In this document: one piece after another, positions 9,202-19,100 of the stretch
Layout: each line of letters begins with the position of its first letter
Numbering within the stretch: the stretch's first letter is position 1
Source of the DNA: Geminicoccaceae bacterium
Lineage (GTDB): Bacteria > Pseudomonadota > Alphaproteobacteria > Geminicoccales > Geminicoccaceae
Reading direction: 5' to 3'
DNA: 49,763 bases
Assembly (NCBI GenBank): GCA_025062095.1
Contig: JANXAZ010000014.1
Span: 30,085 to 79,847, forward strand
Position numbers and translations under genes: made by a program
Notes under the pieces: generated by a model
What the model was told of the DNA's origin: nothing
The model's input: the letters and a program-made list of their open reading frames with translations, nothing else
Databases searched by the model: none

Positions 9202-9750
9202 ATGGCCGATACGACCGCGTCCGTCGAGCCCGTGGAGGGCGGCAAGCGGCGGGACTTTCTCGAACTCCTCACCTGGTCGACCGTCGCGGTGGGCACGGCC
9301 GCGGCGATCTGGCCGTTCATCCACCAGATGAACCCTTCCGCCGACGTGCTCGCGCTCGCTTCCGTCGAGGTCGATCTCTCGAAGATCCCGCCGGGTTCGG
9401 CGATCAAGGTCATGTGGCGCGGCAAGCCCGTTTTCGTTCGCCACCGCACCCCCGAAGAGATCGCGGAGGCCCGGGCCGTGCCGCTGTCCGAGCTGCGCGA
9501 TCCCGAACCCGACAGCGCACGGGTCAAGAAACCCGAGTGGTTGATCATGGTCGGCGTGTGCACGCATCTCGGCTGCATCCCCTTGGGCACGGCGGCGGGC
9601 GAGCCCAAAGGCGAATACGGGGGCTGGTTCTGCCCCTGCCACGGGTCGCATTACGATACCTCGGGGCGGATCCGAAAGGGCCCGGCACCGACCAACCTTC
9701 CCGTTCCGCAGTACACCTTCCTTTCGGACACGCTGGTGCGGATCGGCTGA
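9202..9750 (+). CDS. petA: Ubiquinol-cytochrome c reductase Rieske iron-sulfur subunit
   Basis: This 182-aa protein is the Rieske subunit of the cytochrome bc1 complex, carrying electrons from ubiquinol to cytochrome c1. A twin-arginine-type N-terminus (KRRDF) precedes one membrane helix at about residues 19-43. The 2Fe-2S ligands are in CTHLGC (C120, H122) and CPCHGSHYD (C144, H147), with C125 and C146 placed for the usual disulfide. The frame is open upstream, but the ATG at 9202 has an AGGAG ribosome-binding site and starts the family N-terminus, so it was chosen. It is first in petABC. Confidence 0.97.
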   Translation: MADTTASVEPVEGGKRRDFLELLTWSTVAVGTAAAIWPFIHQMNPSADVLALASVEVDLSKIPPGSAIKVMWRGKPVFVRHRTPEEIAEARAVPLSELRDPEPDSARVKKPEWLIMVGVCTHLGCIPLGTAAGEPKGEYGGWFCPCHGSHYDTSGRIRKGPAPTNLPVPQYTFLSDTLVRIG

Positions 9751-9793
9751 CGGCAGGAAAGTCGAGCCCACCGCCAACCACACGGAGCTCCGC

Positions 9794-11056
9794 ATGGCGA
9801 GCGACGTCGAGCCGATGGTCCTCAAGAACCCCACGCTGCGCTGGATCGAAGAACGACTTCCGATCCTGAGCTTCGGCTACCGGCACCTCGTCGCCTATCC
9901 CACGCCGCGCAATCTGAGCTACTGGTGGAACTTCGGTTCGCTCGCCGGAATGATCCTGGTCATCCAGATCGTGACCGGCGTCGTCTTGGCCATGCATTAT
10001 ACGCCGCACGTGGCGCACGCTTTCGATAGCGTCGAACACATCATGCGCGACGTGAACTGGGGATGGCTCCTGCGCTATCTCCACTCCAATGGCGCCTCGA
10101 TGTTCTTCGCGGTCGTCTACATCCACATCTTCCGCGGCTTGTACTACGGTTCCTACAAGGCTCCGCGCGAGCTGCTCTGGATCATCGGCGTCGTCATCCT
10201 CTTCTTGATGATGATGACAGCGTTCATGGGTTACGTGCTGCCGTGGGGGCAGATGAGCTTCTGGGCGGCGACCGTGATCACCAATCTGTTCTCGGCCGTC
10301 CCGCTCGTGGGCGAAAGCATCGTCACCTGGCTCTGGGGCGGCTTCTCGGTCGACAACCCGACGCTCAACCGCTTCTTCTCGTTGCACTATCTCCTGCCGT
10401 TCGTGATCGTGGGCGTCGTGTTCCTGCATCTCGCCGCGCTCCACACCCACGGCTCGAACAATCCGGTGGGGATCGATCTCACCAAAAAGGACAAGATCCC
10501 CTTCCATCCCTACTACACGGTCAAAGATCTCTTCGGCTTCGCCGTATTTCTGCTCGTCTATCTGGGTCTCGTCTTCTTCGCTCCTGATCTCTTGGGCCAT
10601 CCGGACAACTACATTCCGGCGAATCCGTTGGTCACGCCGGCGCACATCGTTCCCGAATGGTATTTCCTGCCGTTCTACGCGATCCTGCGCGCGATCACCT
10701 TCGACATACTCTTCATCCCGGCCAAGCTGGGTGGTGTCATCGCGATGATCGCGTCGATCGCTGTTCTCTTCTTCTTGCCGTGGCTCGACACGTCGAAGGT
10801 GCGCAGTGCGCGCTACCGGCCCATCTATCGCATTTTCTTCTGGATCCTGGTCGCGGACTGCTTCGTGCTCGGCTACGTCGGCGCCAATCCGCCCGAGGGC
10901 TGGCTCGTCACGCTCGGGCAGATCGCGACCTTGTGGTACTTCGCTCACTTCCTCGTCGTCTTGCCGATCCTTGGCAAACTCGAGCGCCCCTTGCCGGTTC
11001 CCGAGAGCCTGAGCGCGCCCGTGCTCCCGCGCGGCGCGGCCGTCCCCGCGGAGTGA
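9794..11056 (+). CDS. petB: Cytochrome b of the bc1 complex
   Basis: This 420-aa polytopic protein is cytochrome b, the diheme quinol-oxidising core of complex III. It is a full-length fusion-type cytochrome b of eight helices, not the split b6/subunit IV form. The heme ligand histidines lie in the second ([10 protein letters not shown]...LRYLHSNG) and fourth helices. The Qo-site PEWY motif is at residues 287-290 and the conserved LPWGQMSFW is present. It follows petA by 43 bp and petC starts 5 bp after its stop. Confidence 0.97.
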   Translation: MASDVEPMVLKNPTLRWIEERLPILSFGYRHLVAYPTPRNLSYWWNFGSLAGMILVIQIVTGVVLAMHYTPHVAHAFDSVEHIMRDVNWGWLLRYLHSNGASMFFAVVYIHIFRGLYYGSYKAPRELLWIIGVVILFLMMMTAFMGYVLPWGQMSFWAATVITNLFSAVPLVGESIVTWLWGGFSVDNPTLNRFFSLHYLLPFVIVGVVFLHLAALHTHGSNNPVGIDLTKKDKIPFHPYYTVKDLFGFAVFLLVYLGLVFFAPDLLGHPDNYIPANPLVTPAHIVPEWYFLPFYAILRAITFDILFIPAKLGGVIAMIASIAVLFFLPWLDTSKVRSARYRPIYRIFFWILVADCFVLGYVGANPPEGWLVTLGQIATLWYFAHFLVVLPILGKLERPLPVPESLSAPVLPRGAAVPAE

Positions 11057-11061
11057 GTGCC

Positions 11062-11829
11062 ATGCGCCGGATTCTTCGCCTCCTCGGCATCGCTCTGGTT
11101 TCGGCGACGGCGATCGCCGAGCCGGGGCGCGCCGCGGTCGAGGCGGAGCCGCCTCTCCGCGAGACCTGGCCGCACCAGGGGATCTTCGGGACTTGGGACC
11201 GGCGCGCGCTGCAGCGCGGATTCCAGGTCTACAAGGAGGTCTGTGCGGCCTGCCACGGCGTCAAATATCTCGCCTTCCGCAATCTCGCCGACCTCGGCTT
11301 TAGCGAGGAGGAAGTCAAAGCCATCGCCGCGCAATACACCGTGCGCGACGGACCCGACGATCGAGGCGAGATGTTCGAGCGGCCGGCGCGTCCTTCCGAC
11401 CGCATGCCCGGGCCCTACCCCAACGAGCAAGCCGCGCGCGCGGCCAACAACGGCGCCCTCCCGCCCGATCTGTCCCTGATCGTCAAGGCGCGCAAAGGGG
11501 GCGAGAACTACATCTACAGCCTCTTGATCGGCTACGAGGAGCCGCCGAGTGGCGTTGTCGTGCCGGAGGGCATGTATTACAACAAATATTTTCCCGGGCA
11601 TTTCATCGCCATGCCCCCGATCCTCCAGCCCGATGCCGTCACCTACGCCGACGGGACGAAAGCGACGGTGGGCCAGATGGCCCGTGACGTCACCCAGTTC
11701 CTGGCCTGGGTTTCCGACCCGAAACTCGAGGAGCGCAAAGGAACCGGCATCACGACGATGCTCTTCCTGATCGCGCTCACGGGGCTCCTGTACGCGTACA
11801 AGCGGCGCATCTGGGCCGACGTCCACTGA
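11062..11829 (+). CDS. petC: Cytochrome c1
   Basis: This 255-aa protein is cytochrome c1, passing electrons from the Rieske centre to cytochrome c. It has a cleavable signal peptide (about 1-24), a heme c site CAACH at residues 61-65, a likely axial Met at M184 (FIAMPP) and a C-terminal membrane anchor (LFLIALTGLLYAYKRR). The ATG at 11062 lies 5 bp after the petB stop and begins the signal peptide, so the longer open frame inside petB was rejected. It is the last gene of petABC, followed by a hairpin. Confidence 0.96.
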   Translation: MRRILRLLGIALVSATAIAEPGRAAVEAEPPLRETWPHQGIFGTWDRRALQRGFQVYKEVCAACHGVKYLAFRNLADLGFSEEEVKAIAAQYTVRDGPDDRGEMFERPARPSDRMPGPYPNEQAARAANNGALPPDLSLIVKARKGGENYIYSLLIGYEEPPSGVVVPEGMYYNKYFPGHFIAMPPILQPDAVTYADGTKATVGQMARDVTQFLAWVSDPKLEERKGTGITTMLFLIALTGLLYAYKRRIWADVH

Positions 11830-11836
11830 TCGGACA

Positions 11837-11867
11837 TCGGAGCGAAGGACCGCTCGTCGCGCTCCGA
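11837..11867. terminator. Hairpin after petC
   Basis: An 8-bp perfect stem (11837-11844 with 11860-11867) with a 15-nt loop lies just after the petC stop, between convergent genes. No U-tract follows, so it is a weak terminator candidate that could serve both sides. Confidence 0.35.
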
Positions 11868-11914
11868 CCCGCACGGTAGCGGGGGCGAAAGAGGCTGCGG
11901 CCCGGCCGGGTTCG

Positions 11915-12868
11915 TCAGGGCGCGAAGCGGCGCAGGATCATGTCCGGGGCACTGGTGTTGTGCCGCGAGGGCACGATCCGCCCCGCCCACAATTCCGAGG
12001 CGAGGGCTTCTCGGAAAGCGGGAAGCGGAGCCTCTTCGAAATGTCCTGCCGGCACCCGCCAGGCGATGCGGGCGACATCGGCGTTGAATTCGGTCACGTA
12101 CATCGAGCGCAACGCGGCGAAGGGTCGGTCGTCGCCGATCGGCCGATCGAAAGCGACCTCGAGCGTGATCCGCTCCTGGTCGAGATGCGCGAGGCGCAGC
12201 GTCCCGTGGCCACCGCGCGCGAAATCGAAAGTGAAGGTCTTGGTTTCAGGGACGAACGCCATGGCCGAGACGTCGACCATCGGACGCCCTCGGGTCTCGA
12301 CCGGACCGACAAGGAAGGAAGTCCCGTAGGCCGTCCAGCGCAAATGCGCTGGCGGCAGCGGGCGCGCCCGCCAGTAACCGTCGCCGGGGTAGACGACGAG
12401 GATCTCCTCCGCCCGCTCTTGGAAGCGGGTCCACAGCTGCAGCACGTGAAACCCTCCGTGGACCGTATCGCCCACCCGAAAGGGCACGAGCGTGGGTCGC
12501 CAGAACTTGGCGAACACGTAGCCCACGAGCTGCCATTCCACGGTCTCGTAGATCGTTTTGCGCGCGGGATGGAAGCTGTATTCCGGTGCGGTGGACACGA
12601 CCTGCTCGCAATTCGTCAGATCCGGGAGCCAACGATCGACGTTCAGCGTGCCGATATAGGCCGGATGAACGGCTTCGACCTCGAAGCGACGCACCGCGCC
12701 GGATATCAACTCGATCGTCACGTTGTCTTTCTCGGCGCAGGCCGTGGGCTCGGAACGATTGACGACGCGGACGAACAGCTCCGCCGCGTCCGCGCGCCCG
12801 GTCGCGAACCCGACCGCAAGGGCTGCGCCCTCGGCCAGAAAGCGCCGGCGATTCCTCCCCATCGTCAT
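11915..12868 (-). CDS. Tat-exported protein of unknown function, coupled to FkbM/OpgH genes
   Basis: I do not recognise this 317-aa family. The N-terminus (NRRRFL followed by a hydrophobic AALAVGFATG) looks like a twin-arginine signal, so it is probably periplasmic. The mature part is rich in aromatic residues and beta-strand-like stretches, with two early cysteines (TACAEK and LTNCEQ) that could form a disulfide. No membrane helix or known catalytic motif was seen. Its ATG overlaps the FkbM gene stop by 4 nt (ATGA), making it third in an opgH-fkbM-exported unit. A role in periplasmic glucan handling is inference from context only. Confidence 0.75.
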   Translation of the reverse strand: MTMGRNRRRFLAEGAALAVGFATGRADAAELFVRVVNRSEPTACAEKDNVTIELISGAVRRFEVEAVHPAYIGTLNVDRWLPDLTNCEQVVSTAPEYSFHPARKTIYETVEWQLVGYVFAKFWRPTLVPFRVGDTVHGGFHVLQLWTRFQERAEEILVVYPGDGYWRARPLPPAHLRWTAYGTSFLVGPVETRGRPMVDVSAMAFVPETKTFTFDFARGGHGTLRLAHLDQERITLEVAFDRPIGDDRPFAALRSMYVTEFNADVARIAWRVPAGHFEEAPLPAFREALASELWAGRIVPSRHNTSAPDMILRRFAP

Positions 12869-13635
12869 CGATCCTCGACGAGCCGAGCGTAGATGTCGCC
12901 CGAGTTCGCCTCGTGCGGCAGTCGAGCGACGATTTCCGACACGATTTCCGCGGGCACCCAGCGACCGAGCACGAGCCTTTGCGTTTCCCCGAGAGCGTAA
13001 TCGAAGCCATAAGGCCCCAGAGCCGAAAGACGCTCCAGACAGCGTCGGGCGACGTCGCGCGCGATGGTGGTGAACTCGAAGGACAGCGCGGGAACGGCCG
13101 TCGACAGTCCGGAAAGCACGCGATCCTCGAACCCTTCGACGTCGATCTTGACGAAGGCCGGCACCCCGAAACGCGCGACGAGCCGATCGAGGGTGGTGAC
13201 CTCGACCTCGAGGGTACGGTCCCAGACCTGCCCTTCCCAGCCGGGGGCGCCGCGGGCGCTTTCGATGAAGCTTTCGGAAGCGGTCGAGACGGTCGGGTTG
13301 CGCGCGTTCACCTTGAGTAGAAGACGGCCGGCGGCGGCGCCGGCGGCCATCGGCAACAATGTCACCAAGGGGTCGCGACCGTGGATCCAGCGGATCACCC
13401 GCGCCGGGCCGGGCTGCGGCTCCAAAGCGACCACGCGCGCCCCCAGGCGCCGGAACGAAGAGATCCGGTCCCCCACGTGCGCGCCGATGTCGAACACGAG
13501 ATCGCCCGGTCGCACGAACCGGCGATAAAGGGCGTCCATCGCCCGGTGGTGGGCGCGATCGAGGTGGTAGACCCGGATCGAGCGCCAGAGCCCGTAGAGT
13601 TCTTCCAAGCGCGCGCGGAAGCGGAGGGCGTTCAC
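12865..13635 (-). CDS. FkbM-family SAM-dependent methyltransferase
   Basis: This 256-aa protein shows the FkbM-type Rossmann methyltransferase: LVFDIGAHVGD as the SAM-binding motif I, then VVALEPQP, and the family segment TLDRLVARFGVPAFVKIDVEGFE. FkbM proteins O-methylate sugars, lipids or small molecules. The GTG at 13635 overlaps the opgH stop by 4 nt (GTGA), so it is made together with the glucan synthase. O-methylation of periplasmic glucans or of another envelope glycan is a reasonable but untested inference. The frame is open further upstream inside opgH, but that is not coding in this frame. Confidence 0.85.
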   Translation of the reverse strand: MNALRFRARLEELYGLWRSIRVYHLDRAHHRAMDALYRRFVRPGDLVFDIGAHVGDRISSFRRLGARVVALEPQPGPARVIRWIHGRDPLVTLLPMAAGAAAGRLLLKVNARNPTVSTASESFIESARGAPGWEGQVWDRTLEVEVTTLDRLVARFGVPAFVKIDVEGFEDRVLSGLSTAVPALSFEFTTIARDVARRCLERLSALGPYGFDYALGETQRLVLGRWVPAEIVSEIVARLPHEANSGDIYARLVEDR

Positions 13636-15437
13636 CTCTCCCTCCCCGCCGTGCGCACGGAGGTGATCTCCCAAGGCGGATCGAGATCCTCGGGGATCGC
13701 GCACAGTCCCTTGCGCTCGGCCCGGGATCCGATCGCCGGATCGGCGGTGAGGACCGCGAAGGGCACGGCGACGAGAAAACCCGCGAGAAGCGGACTGCCC
13801 CAGGCGAGCACGGCCGGTGCTTGCCACGCCAGCACCCCGCACACCACCAGTCCGAACAGCAGCTGAGGCCAGAGACCGGAAAGCGCGGTGGTCCAGGACA
13901 GAGCGTGCACGTCGCGCGCTTGCCCGCTCCAGATCGCCGAACGACCGAAGAGAAGGCCGATCATGAACAGCGTGATGCGGAAGGTGGTGGCGGCTCCGAG
14001 CAGGAAGGAGAAGACGAGCTCGCTCAGTGCGCCGACGAGAAAGCGCCCTCGGCCGCCGTAGCGCTTCGCCGCGTTCGGCGTGATCAGCACGTCGAGATAT
14101 CCGGCGAGCTTGGGGGCGAGGTAGACGAGAAGAAAGGCGAGGTAGAGAGCGATCCCGAGCGCGGTCGGGAAACTGCCGGCGGGATCGCTGTCGAAGGGCT
14201 TGAGCGCCGCGAGCGCGATCAACGCCGTCCACGCCGGCACACCGACGAACATGAGGATCGCCCACACGAGCTGGAACCGGCTCGTGGGCAGAAGACCCGG
14301 CAGGTCGAGGAGCCGGAGATACTGCAGATTGCCCTGGCACCAGCGGACGTCGCGGCGCGAGAACTCGAGCAGGGTCGGCGGGTTTTCCTCCCAGGACCCC
14401 TCCTCCACCGGCAGAACGCGGACCTCGAAGCCGGCCCGCCGCATGAGCGCCGCTTCCACCTGGTCGTGCGACATCACGTGACCGCCGAGGGGCGGCTCGC
14501 CCGACAACAACGGCAGCTCGCAGTGACGGACGAAAGGAGCGATGCGGACCATGGCGTTGTGGCCCCAGAAGGGTCCGCAGTCCCCCACCCACCAGGCTTG
14601 GCCCATGGTGTAGGTGCGCATGCCGGCGCGCATGCCGAACTGGAAGACGCGGGCGAAGAGGCTCGCCGAGGGCATGCCCACGACCAGGCTCTGCAGGATG
14701 CCGATGCGCGGATAGGCTTGCATGATCCGCGCCAGGCGCAGGACCGTCCGTCCGCTCATCAGGCTGTCGGCGTCCAAGGGCAGCATGAGCTCGTAGGCCG
14801 TCCCCCAGCGCCGGCAGAAGTCGCGCAAATTGCCCGCCTTGAAGCCGATGTTGCGTTCTCTGCGGCGATAGACGATGCGCCCGGGTTCGCCCGCTTCCGC
14901 GACCCAGCGCGCGAATTCCTCCTCTTCGCGACCGGCGATCGCGGGATCGCTCGTGTCCGAAAGAACGAAGTAATCGAAGGCGTGCCCTTGGCCCGTCGCG
15001 TCGATGCTCGCCTTGATCGTGCGCAGCCGCGCGAAGGCCCGTCGCGGGTCTTCGTTGCGCAGGAACATCAACACCGCGCAGCGCACGCGCAAGGGATCTT
15101 CGCGATCGGCCGCGGCCGCGAAAGGCGCCACTCGCGCAAGCCCGTCCCGGACACCGTGCAAGAGCCAAAAGCCGATCGCGGCGTTCCAGAAGCCGAGCAC
15201 GCTCCACGGCAAGCCCACGAGAAAACACGCGAAAATCCCGACGTCGACGAGGCTCCAGCCGCCGGCGCCGAGGACTTCCGCCGCGAGCCAAGCGAAAGCC
15301 GCACAAGTGACGAGGTTGAGTGCGAGCACGAGCATCCGACGCCGCCGGAGCTCGGCCAGATCCTCGAGCCCGGCGGGGGTGCGTTCCGGACGAACCTCCG
15401 CCTGCGCGATCCCGAGGTCTCGGGGTGCGATGCTCAT
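13632..15437 (-). CDS. opgH: Osmoregulated periplasmic glucan glucosyltransferase OpgH
   Basis: This 601-aa membrane glycosyltransferase is OpgH/MdoH, which polymerises UDP-glucose into the beta-glucan backbone of periplasmic glucans. Two N-terminal helices precede the GT-A domain, which has FLRNEDP, the DAD metal site (D222, D224) and RRDVRW ending at W366. Several C-terminal helices follow. At 601 residues it lacks the long N-terminal extension of the enterobacterial protein, as usual in Alphaproteobacteria. No opgG is adjacent; instead an FkbM methyltransferase and a Tat-exported protein are coupled downstream. The ATG at 15437 starts the conserved region. Confidence 0.92.
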   Translation of the reverse strand: MSIAPRDLGIAQAEVRPERTPAGLEDLAELRRRRMLVLALNLVTCAAFAWLAAEVLGAGGWSLVDVGIFACFLVGLPWSVLGFWNAAIGFWLLHGVRDGLARVAPFAAAADREDPLRVRCAVLMFLRNEDPRRAFARLRTIKASIDATGQGHAFDYFVLSDTSDPAIAGREEEEFARWVAEAGEPGRIVYRRRERNIGFKAGNLRDFCRRWGTAYELMLPLDADSLMSGRTVLRLARIMQAYPRIGILQSLVVGMPSASLFARVFQFGMRAGMRTYTMGQAWWVGDCGPFWGHNAMVRIAPFVRHCELPLLSGEPPLGGHVMSHDQVEAALMRRAGFEVRVLPVEEGSWEENPPTLLEFSRRDVRWCQGNLQYLRLLDLPGLLPTSRFQLVWAILMFVGVPAWTALIALAALKPFDSDPAGSFPTALGIALYLAFLLVYLAPKLAGYLDVLITPNAAKRYGGRGRFLVGALSELVFSFLLGAATTFRITLFMIGLLFGRSAIWSGQARDVHALSWTTALSGLWPQLLFGLVVCGVLAWQAPAVLAWGSPLLAGFLVAVPFAVLTADPAIGSRAERKGLCAIPEDLDPPWEITSVRTAGRER

Positions 15438-15514
15438 GCGCCGAGGAGATCGATTGTCGTGGTCCCGGGCGGAGATAGCGCGCTCGTCGCGCCCCGACCA
15501 GGCGAGCCGGGGCT

Positions 15515-16072
15515 TCAGCCGCCGCGGCCGAACAGCATCCGTTCCACGACCCCGTCCCGTCGCACGAGCGCGTGATAGAGCGCTCCCGCGACGTGCAGGA
15601 GCACGAGACCGACGAGCGTCGAGGCGAACAAGCCGTGAGCACCGAGCAAGATCTCGGACAGCGTCTCGTGCCTGGGCATGATCGGAGGCAATTCGAAGAA
15701 CCCCCACACCAGGATCGGCGCGCCGAAGGCGGACGTCCCCGCCCAGCCCAGGATCGGCACGAGGAAGAAGAGCACATAGAGAAGACGATGCACCGACACC
15801 GAAAGCGCGCGCTGCCAGCCGGCGAGTGCCGGGTGCGGAGGCGGCGCGCCCCACAGGCGCCGCACCACGAGCCGAACGAGGGCGAGCGCGAGCACCGTCA
15901 CACCGATCGAGCGGTGCAGGTGGTAGAGCGCGTCCTGCACGGGCCCCGGGTCGAGATCGCTCATTCGATAGCCGATCGGGATGGTCGCCAGGATCAGAAC
16001 GGCCATCACCCAGTGCAAGAGAACGAGCGGCCGGGGATAGCGCTCGGTCTCCACGGTCGTCTCCGCTGCCAT
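15515..16072 (-). CDS. Cytochrome b561-type membrane protein
   Basis: This 185-aa protein has four membrane helices with histidines at b-type heme positions: LLHWVMAV in helix 1, LYHLHRSIGV in helix 2, HRLLYVLFFL in helix 3 and LLGAHGLFAS in helix 4. These match the bacterial cytochrome b561 (CybB-like) family, which oxidises ubiquinol or passes electrons to periplasmic partners. It lies 77 bp upstream of opgH on the same strand, so it may share the transcript, though no functional link is obvious. The ATG at 16072 precedes the first conserved helix. Confidence 0.9.
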   Translation of the reverse strand: MAAETTVETERYPRPLVLLHWVMAVLILATIPIGYRMSDLDPGPVQDALYHLHRSIGVTVLALALVRLVVRRLWGAPPPHPALAGWQRALSVSVHRLLYVLFFLVPILGWAGTSAFGAPILVWGFFELPPIMPRHETLSEILLGAHGLFASTLVGLVLLHVAGALYHALVRRDGVVERMLFGRGG

Positions 16073-16152
16073 CGCCGAGGTCTTCCCTCCCGAACTCCTC
16101 TGCGCGAGAGTTTGGTGCGTGCCGTCGCTTCGCGACAGCTCCCGTACCGTCC

Positions 16153-19100
16153 GTGGCGCTCCGCTCCCGTACCCGTGAAGGCCCCCGGCAGGTCGCTGCG
16201 TTTCCGCACCGCGAGGCCGTTCTCGCCTGCGCGGGTCTTCTGCTCGGCTGGCTGTGGTACGCTCGGCCCTGGCTCACGGGCGCGGTCACCGTTCCCTGGG
16301 ACGCCAAGTCTCAGTTCTGGCCGCATTTCCGTTTCCTCGCTCGTTGTCTGGCCACGGGCGAGAGCCCTCTTTGGATGCCGCATCTGTTCTCCGGCCTCGC
16401 GCACGTCGCGGATCCGCAATCCTTTCTGTTTTCTCCCTACTTTCTCGCTCTGGCCGCGCTGTTGCCCGACCCCGACCCGCGCTCCTTCGACGTCGCCGTC
16501 CTCGCCCTGCCCCTTCTGGGTGGCGCAGGGGTGACCTTGTGGTCGATCGATCGCGGGCTGCGCGCGCCCGCGGCTCTCTTCGGAGGTCTTCTTTTCGTGG
16601 CCGGCGGCTCGGTGGCCTGGCGCCTCCAACACGTGGGTCAGCTGCACTCGCTCGCCGTCCTGCCCTGGCTGCTGTTCGCCCTCGACCGCACGATCGCGCG
16701 CGCGTCCTGGCGCGCCGCTTGCGCAAGCGGGGCGCTTTTCGCCCTGTTGCTCGCGGGTCGCGACCAAGTAGCTCTTCTCGGTGCCTATCTCGCCTCGGCC
16801 TTCGTCGCCTGGCGCTGGTTCGGAGCCCCGGACCGGCTGGCGTCGATCCGCCGTTCGTTCCTGCCGTTGAGCCTCGCCGCCACTCTCGCGGTCGTCGCGG
16901 CGGCTGTCCCGCTTCTTTTCACCGCTCTCGAGACCGCGCGCTCGAACCGCCCCGCCATCGACTTGCAAGGAGCGCACCGCGGCTCGCTCCATCCCGCCCT
17001 CCTGTTCACTTTTCTGACACCGCATCTGTTCGGGTCCGGTGGCCCGATGGCCGATTTCTGGGGGCCACCTTCTTTCGCCTGGCCGGATACGGATCTCTTT
17101 TTGGCGCAGAACATGGGCGTGCTTTATCTGGGAGCCGCGAGCTTCCTTGTGTTGGTGGCGGCCGGGTCCTCCCGCGCGGCCGGGCCGGAGAGCCGCTTCT
17201 TCCTCCTCGCCGCCTCCGTCGCGCTTCTTTACGCTCTGGGCCGATACACGCCGTTCTTCGAGTTCGCCTGGCGCTGGCTTCCCGGCGTACAGCTCTTCCG
17301 GCGCCCGGCCGATGCCACCTTTCTCCTCACCTTCGCGCTCGCGCTTTCGGCCGCGAGCGCTCTGAACCGGATGTTGGACGATCCGCGACCGAGCGGTTGG
17401 GCTGCGGGCGTGGTGTGTGCGCTCGCGGGTCTGGGGGGTGCGGCGGTCCTCGCCTCGTTCCGCGGTCGTCTCGGGCAAGCCGCACCGGCTCTCCTGGAAG
17501 CGGTTTTGTGGTTCGCATGCGCCGCGGTCCTGTTGGTCGGTCTCGCGCGCGCGGTTCCCGAACGCCGCCTTCTGGTCGCTTGGGCGCTCGTGCTGTTCGC
17601 GGTGCTCGATCTCGCCCGCAACAACGGGCCGAACGGAGCCACGGGACTGCCCGTTCGAGGCGAGGTGGACTGGTCGGTTCTCGATCCCGGCGCGCGCGAG
17701 CCCACACTCGACGTCATCGCCGAGCTCGCGCGCCGAGAACCGCCCGAGCACGCACCCCGCGTCGAGCTCGTCGGTCTCGGCTACCCCTGGCCGAACGCAC
17801 CTCTCGTCCGCGGCCTCGAGCACACCCTCGGCCACAATCCGCTGCGGCCCGCGCATTACGTCGCGGCGGTGGGCGCAGAGGACACCATCGCCACGGTCGA
17901 TCAGCGACGCTTCACCACCGCCTTCCCTTCCTGGCGCTCGCTGCTCGCGGATCTTCTGGGTCTCAGGTGGATCGCGACGCCGGTGCCGATCGAAACGCTC
18001 GACCCCCGGCTCTCGGCCGATCCGCTCCCGTTGCGCGCCCGCACCGCTTCCGCCTTCGTCTACGAAAACGAGCGCGCACTGCCGCGGCTGCTGCTCGCGT
18101 CCGACTGGTCGCTCGTCCGCTTCGAGACGCTCCTCGCCTCCGGCATTCCACCGGAGGTCGACTTCCGGACCACCGTTCTGTTGGAGGAAGATCCGGGATG
18201 GACGCCGTCGCGGCCGGCACGCCCCGGAACCGCTCGCTTCCTCGTCCGCAGCAACGCCTTCGTCCGAATCGAAGCCGACGCTCCGGACGGGGGCGTGTTG
18301 GTGCTGCACGACCCCTGGCATCCCTGGTGGTTCGCGACCGTCAACGGCGCGCCCGCGCGGATCCTGCGGGCCAATCTCCTCTTCCGGGCGGTGGTCGTGC
18401 CGGCGGGGCGCAGCGAGGTGCGCTTCGTCTTCGATCCTTGGCACGGCGCCGCCCGCGAACTCGCGGCCCGGACGAGTGCGCTCCGCCTTCTTCCCCGGCG
18501 CGCCGCGGCCGACCGGGACGCATCTTCACAAGAGCCAGAAAGTCGCGAGCGAGAGGAAGGTGAAAAAGCCGATGGCGTCGATCGTCGGGGTCACGAAGAC
18601 CGAGGAGGCGATCGCCGGATCGAAGCCGAAGCGATCGAGCAAAAGCGGGACGGTGACGCCGATGAGCGCCGCGATCGTGATCGTGCACAGGATCGAAAGA
18701 CTGAAGACGATCGCGAGGTCGAGAAGGCCGAACCAGACGAGGGTCAAAGCGAAGGCCACGACCATGATCGCGGTCCCGTTGAGGGCCCCCACCGCCAGCT
18801 CCTTGCCGAGCACCTTCCAGGCGTTCGCCCGGGTGAGCTCTTTGACCGCGAGCGCGCGCACGACCACGGCGAGCGTCTGAACGCCGGCGTTGCCCCCGAG
18901 CGCGGCGCTGATCGGCATGAGCACGGCGAGCGCCACGAGTTTCTCGATCGAGGCGCCGAAGGTGTCGATCACGGTGGCGCCGAGCGTCGCCGAGATCATG
19001 CTCACGAGCAGCCAGGGCACGCGCCGGCGCGCCGTGGCGAGCGGGCTCGCGAAGACGTCGGTTTCCGACACCCCGCCGAGCTTCAGGAGGTCGTCTTCGG

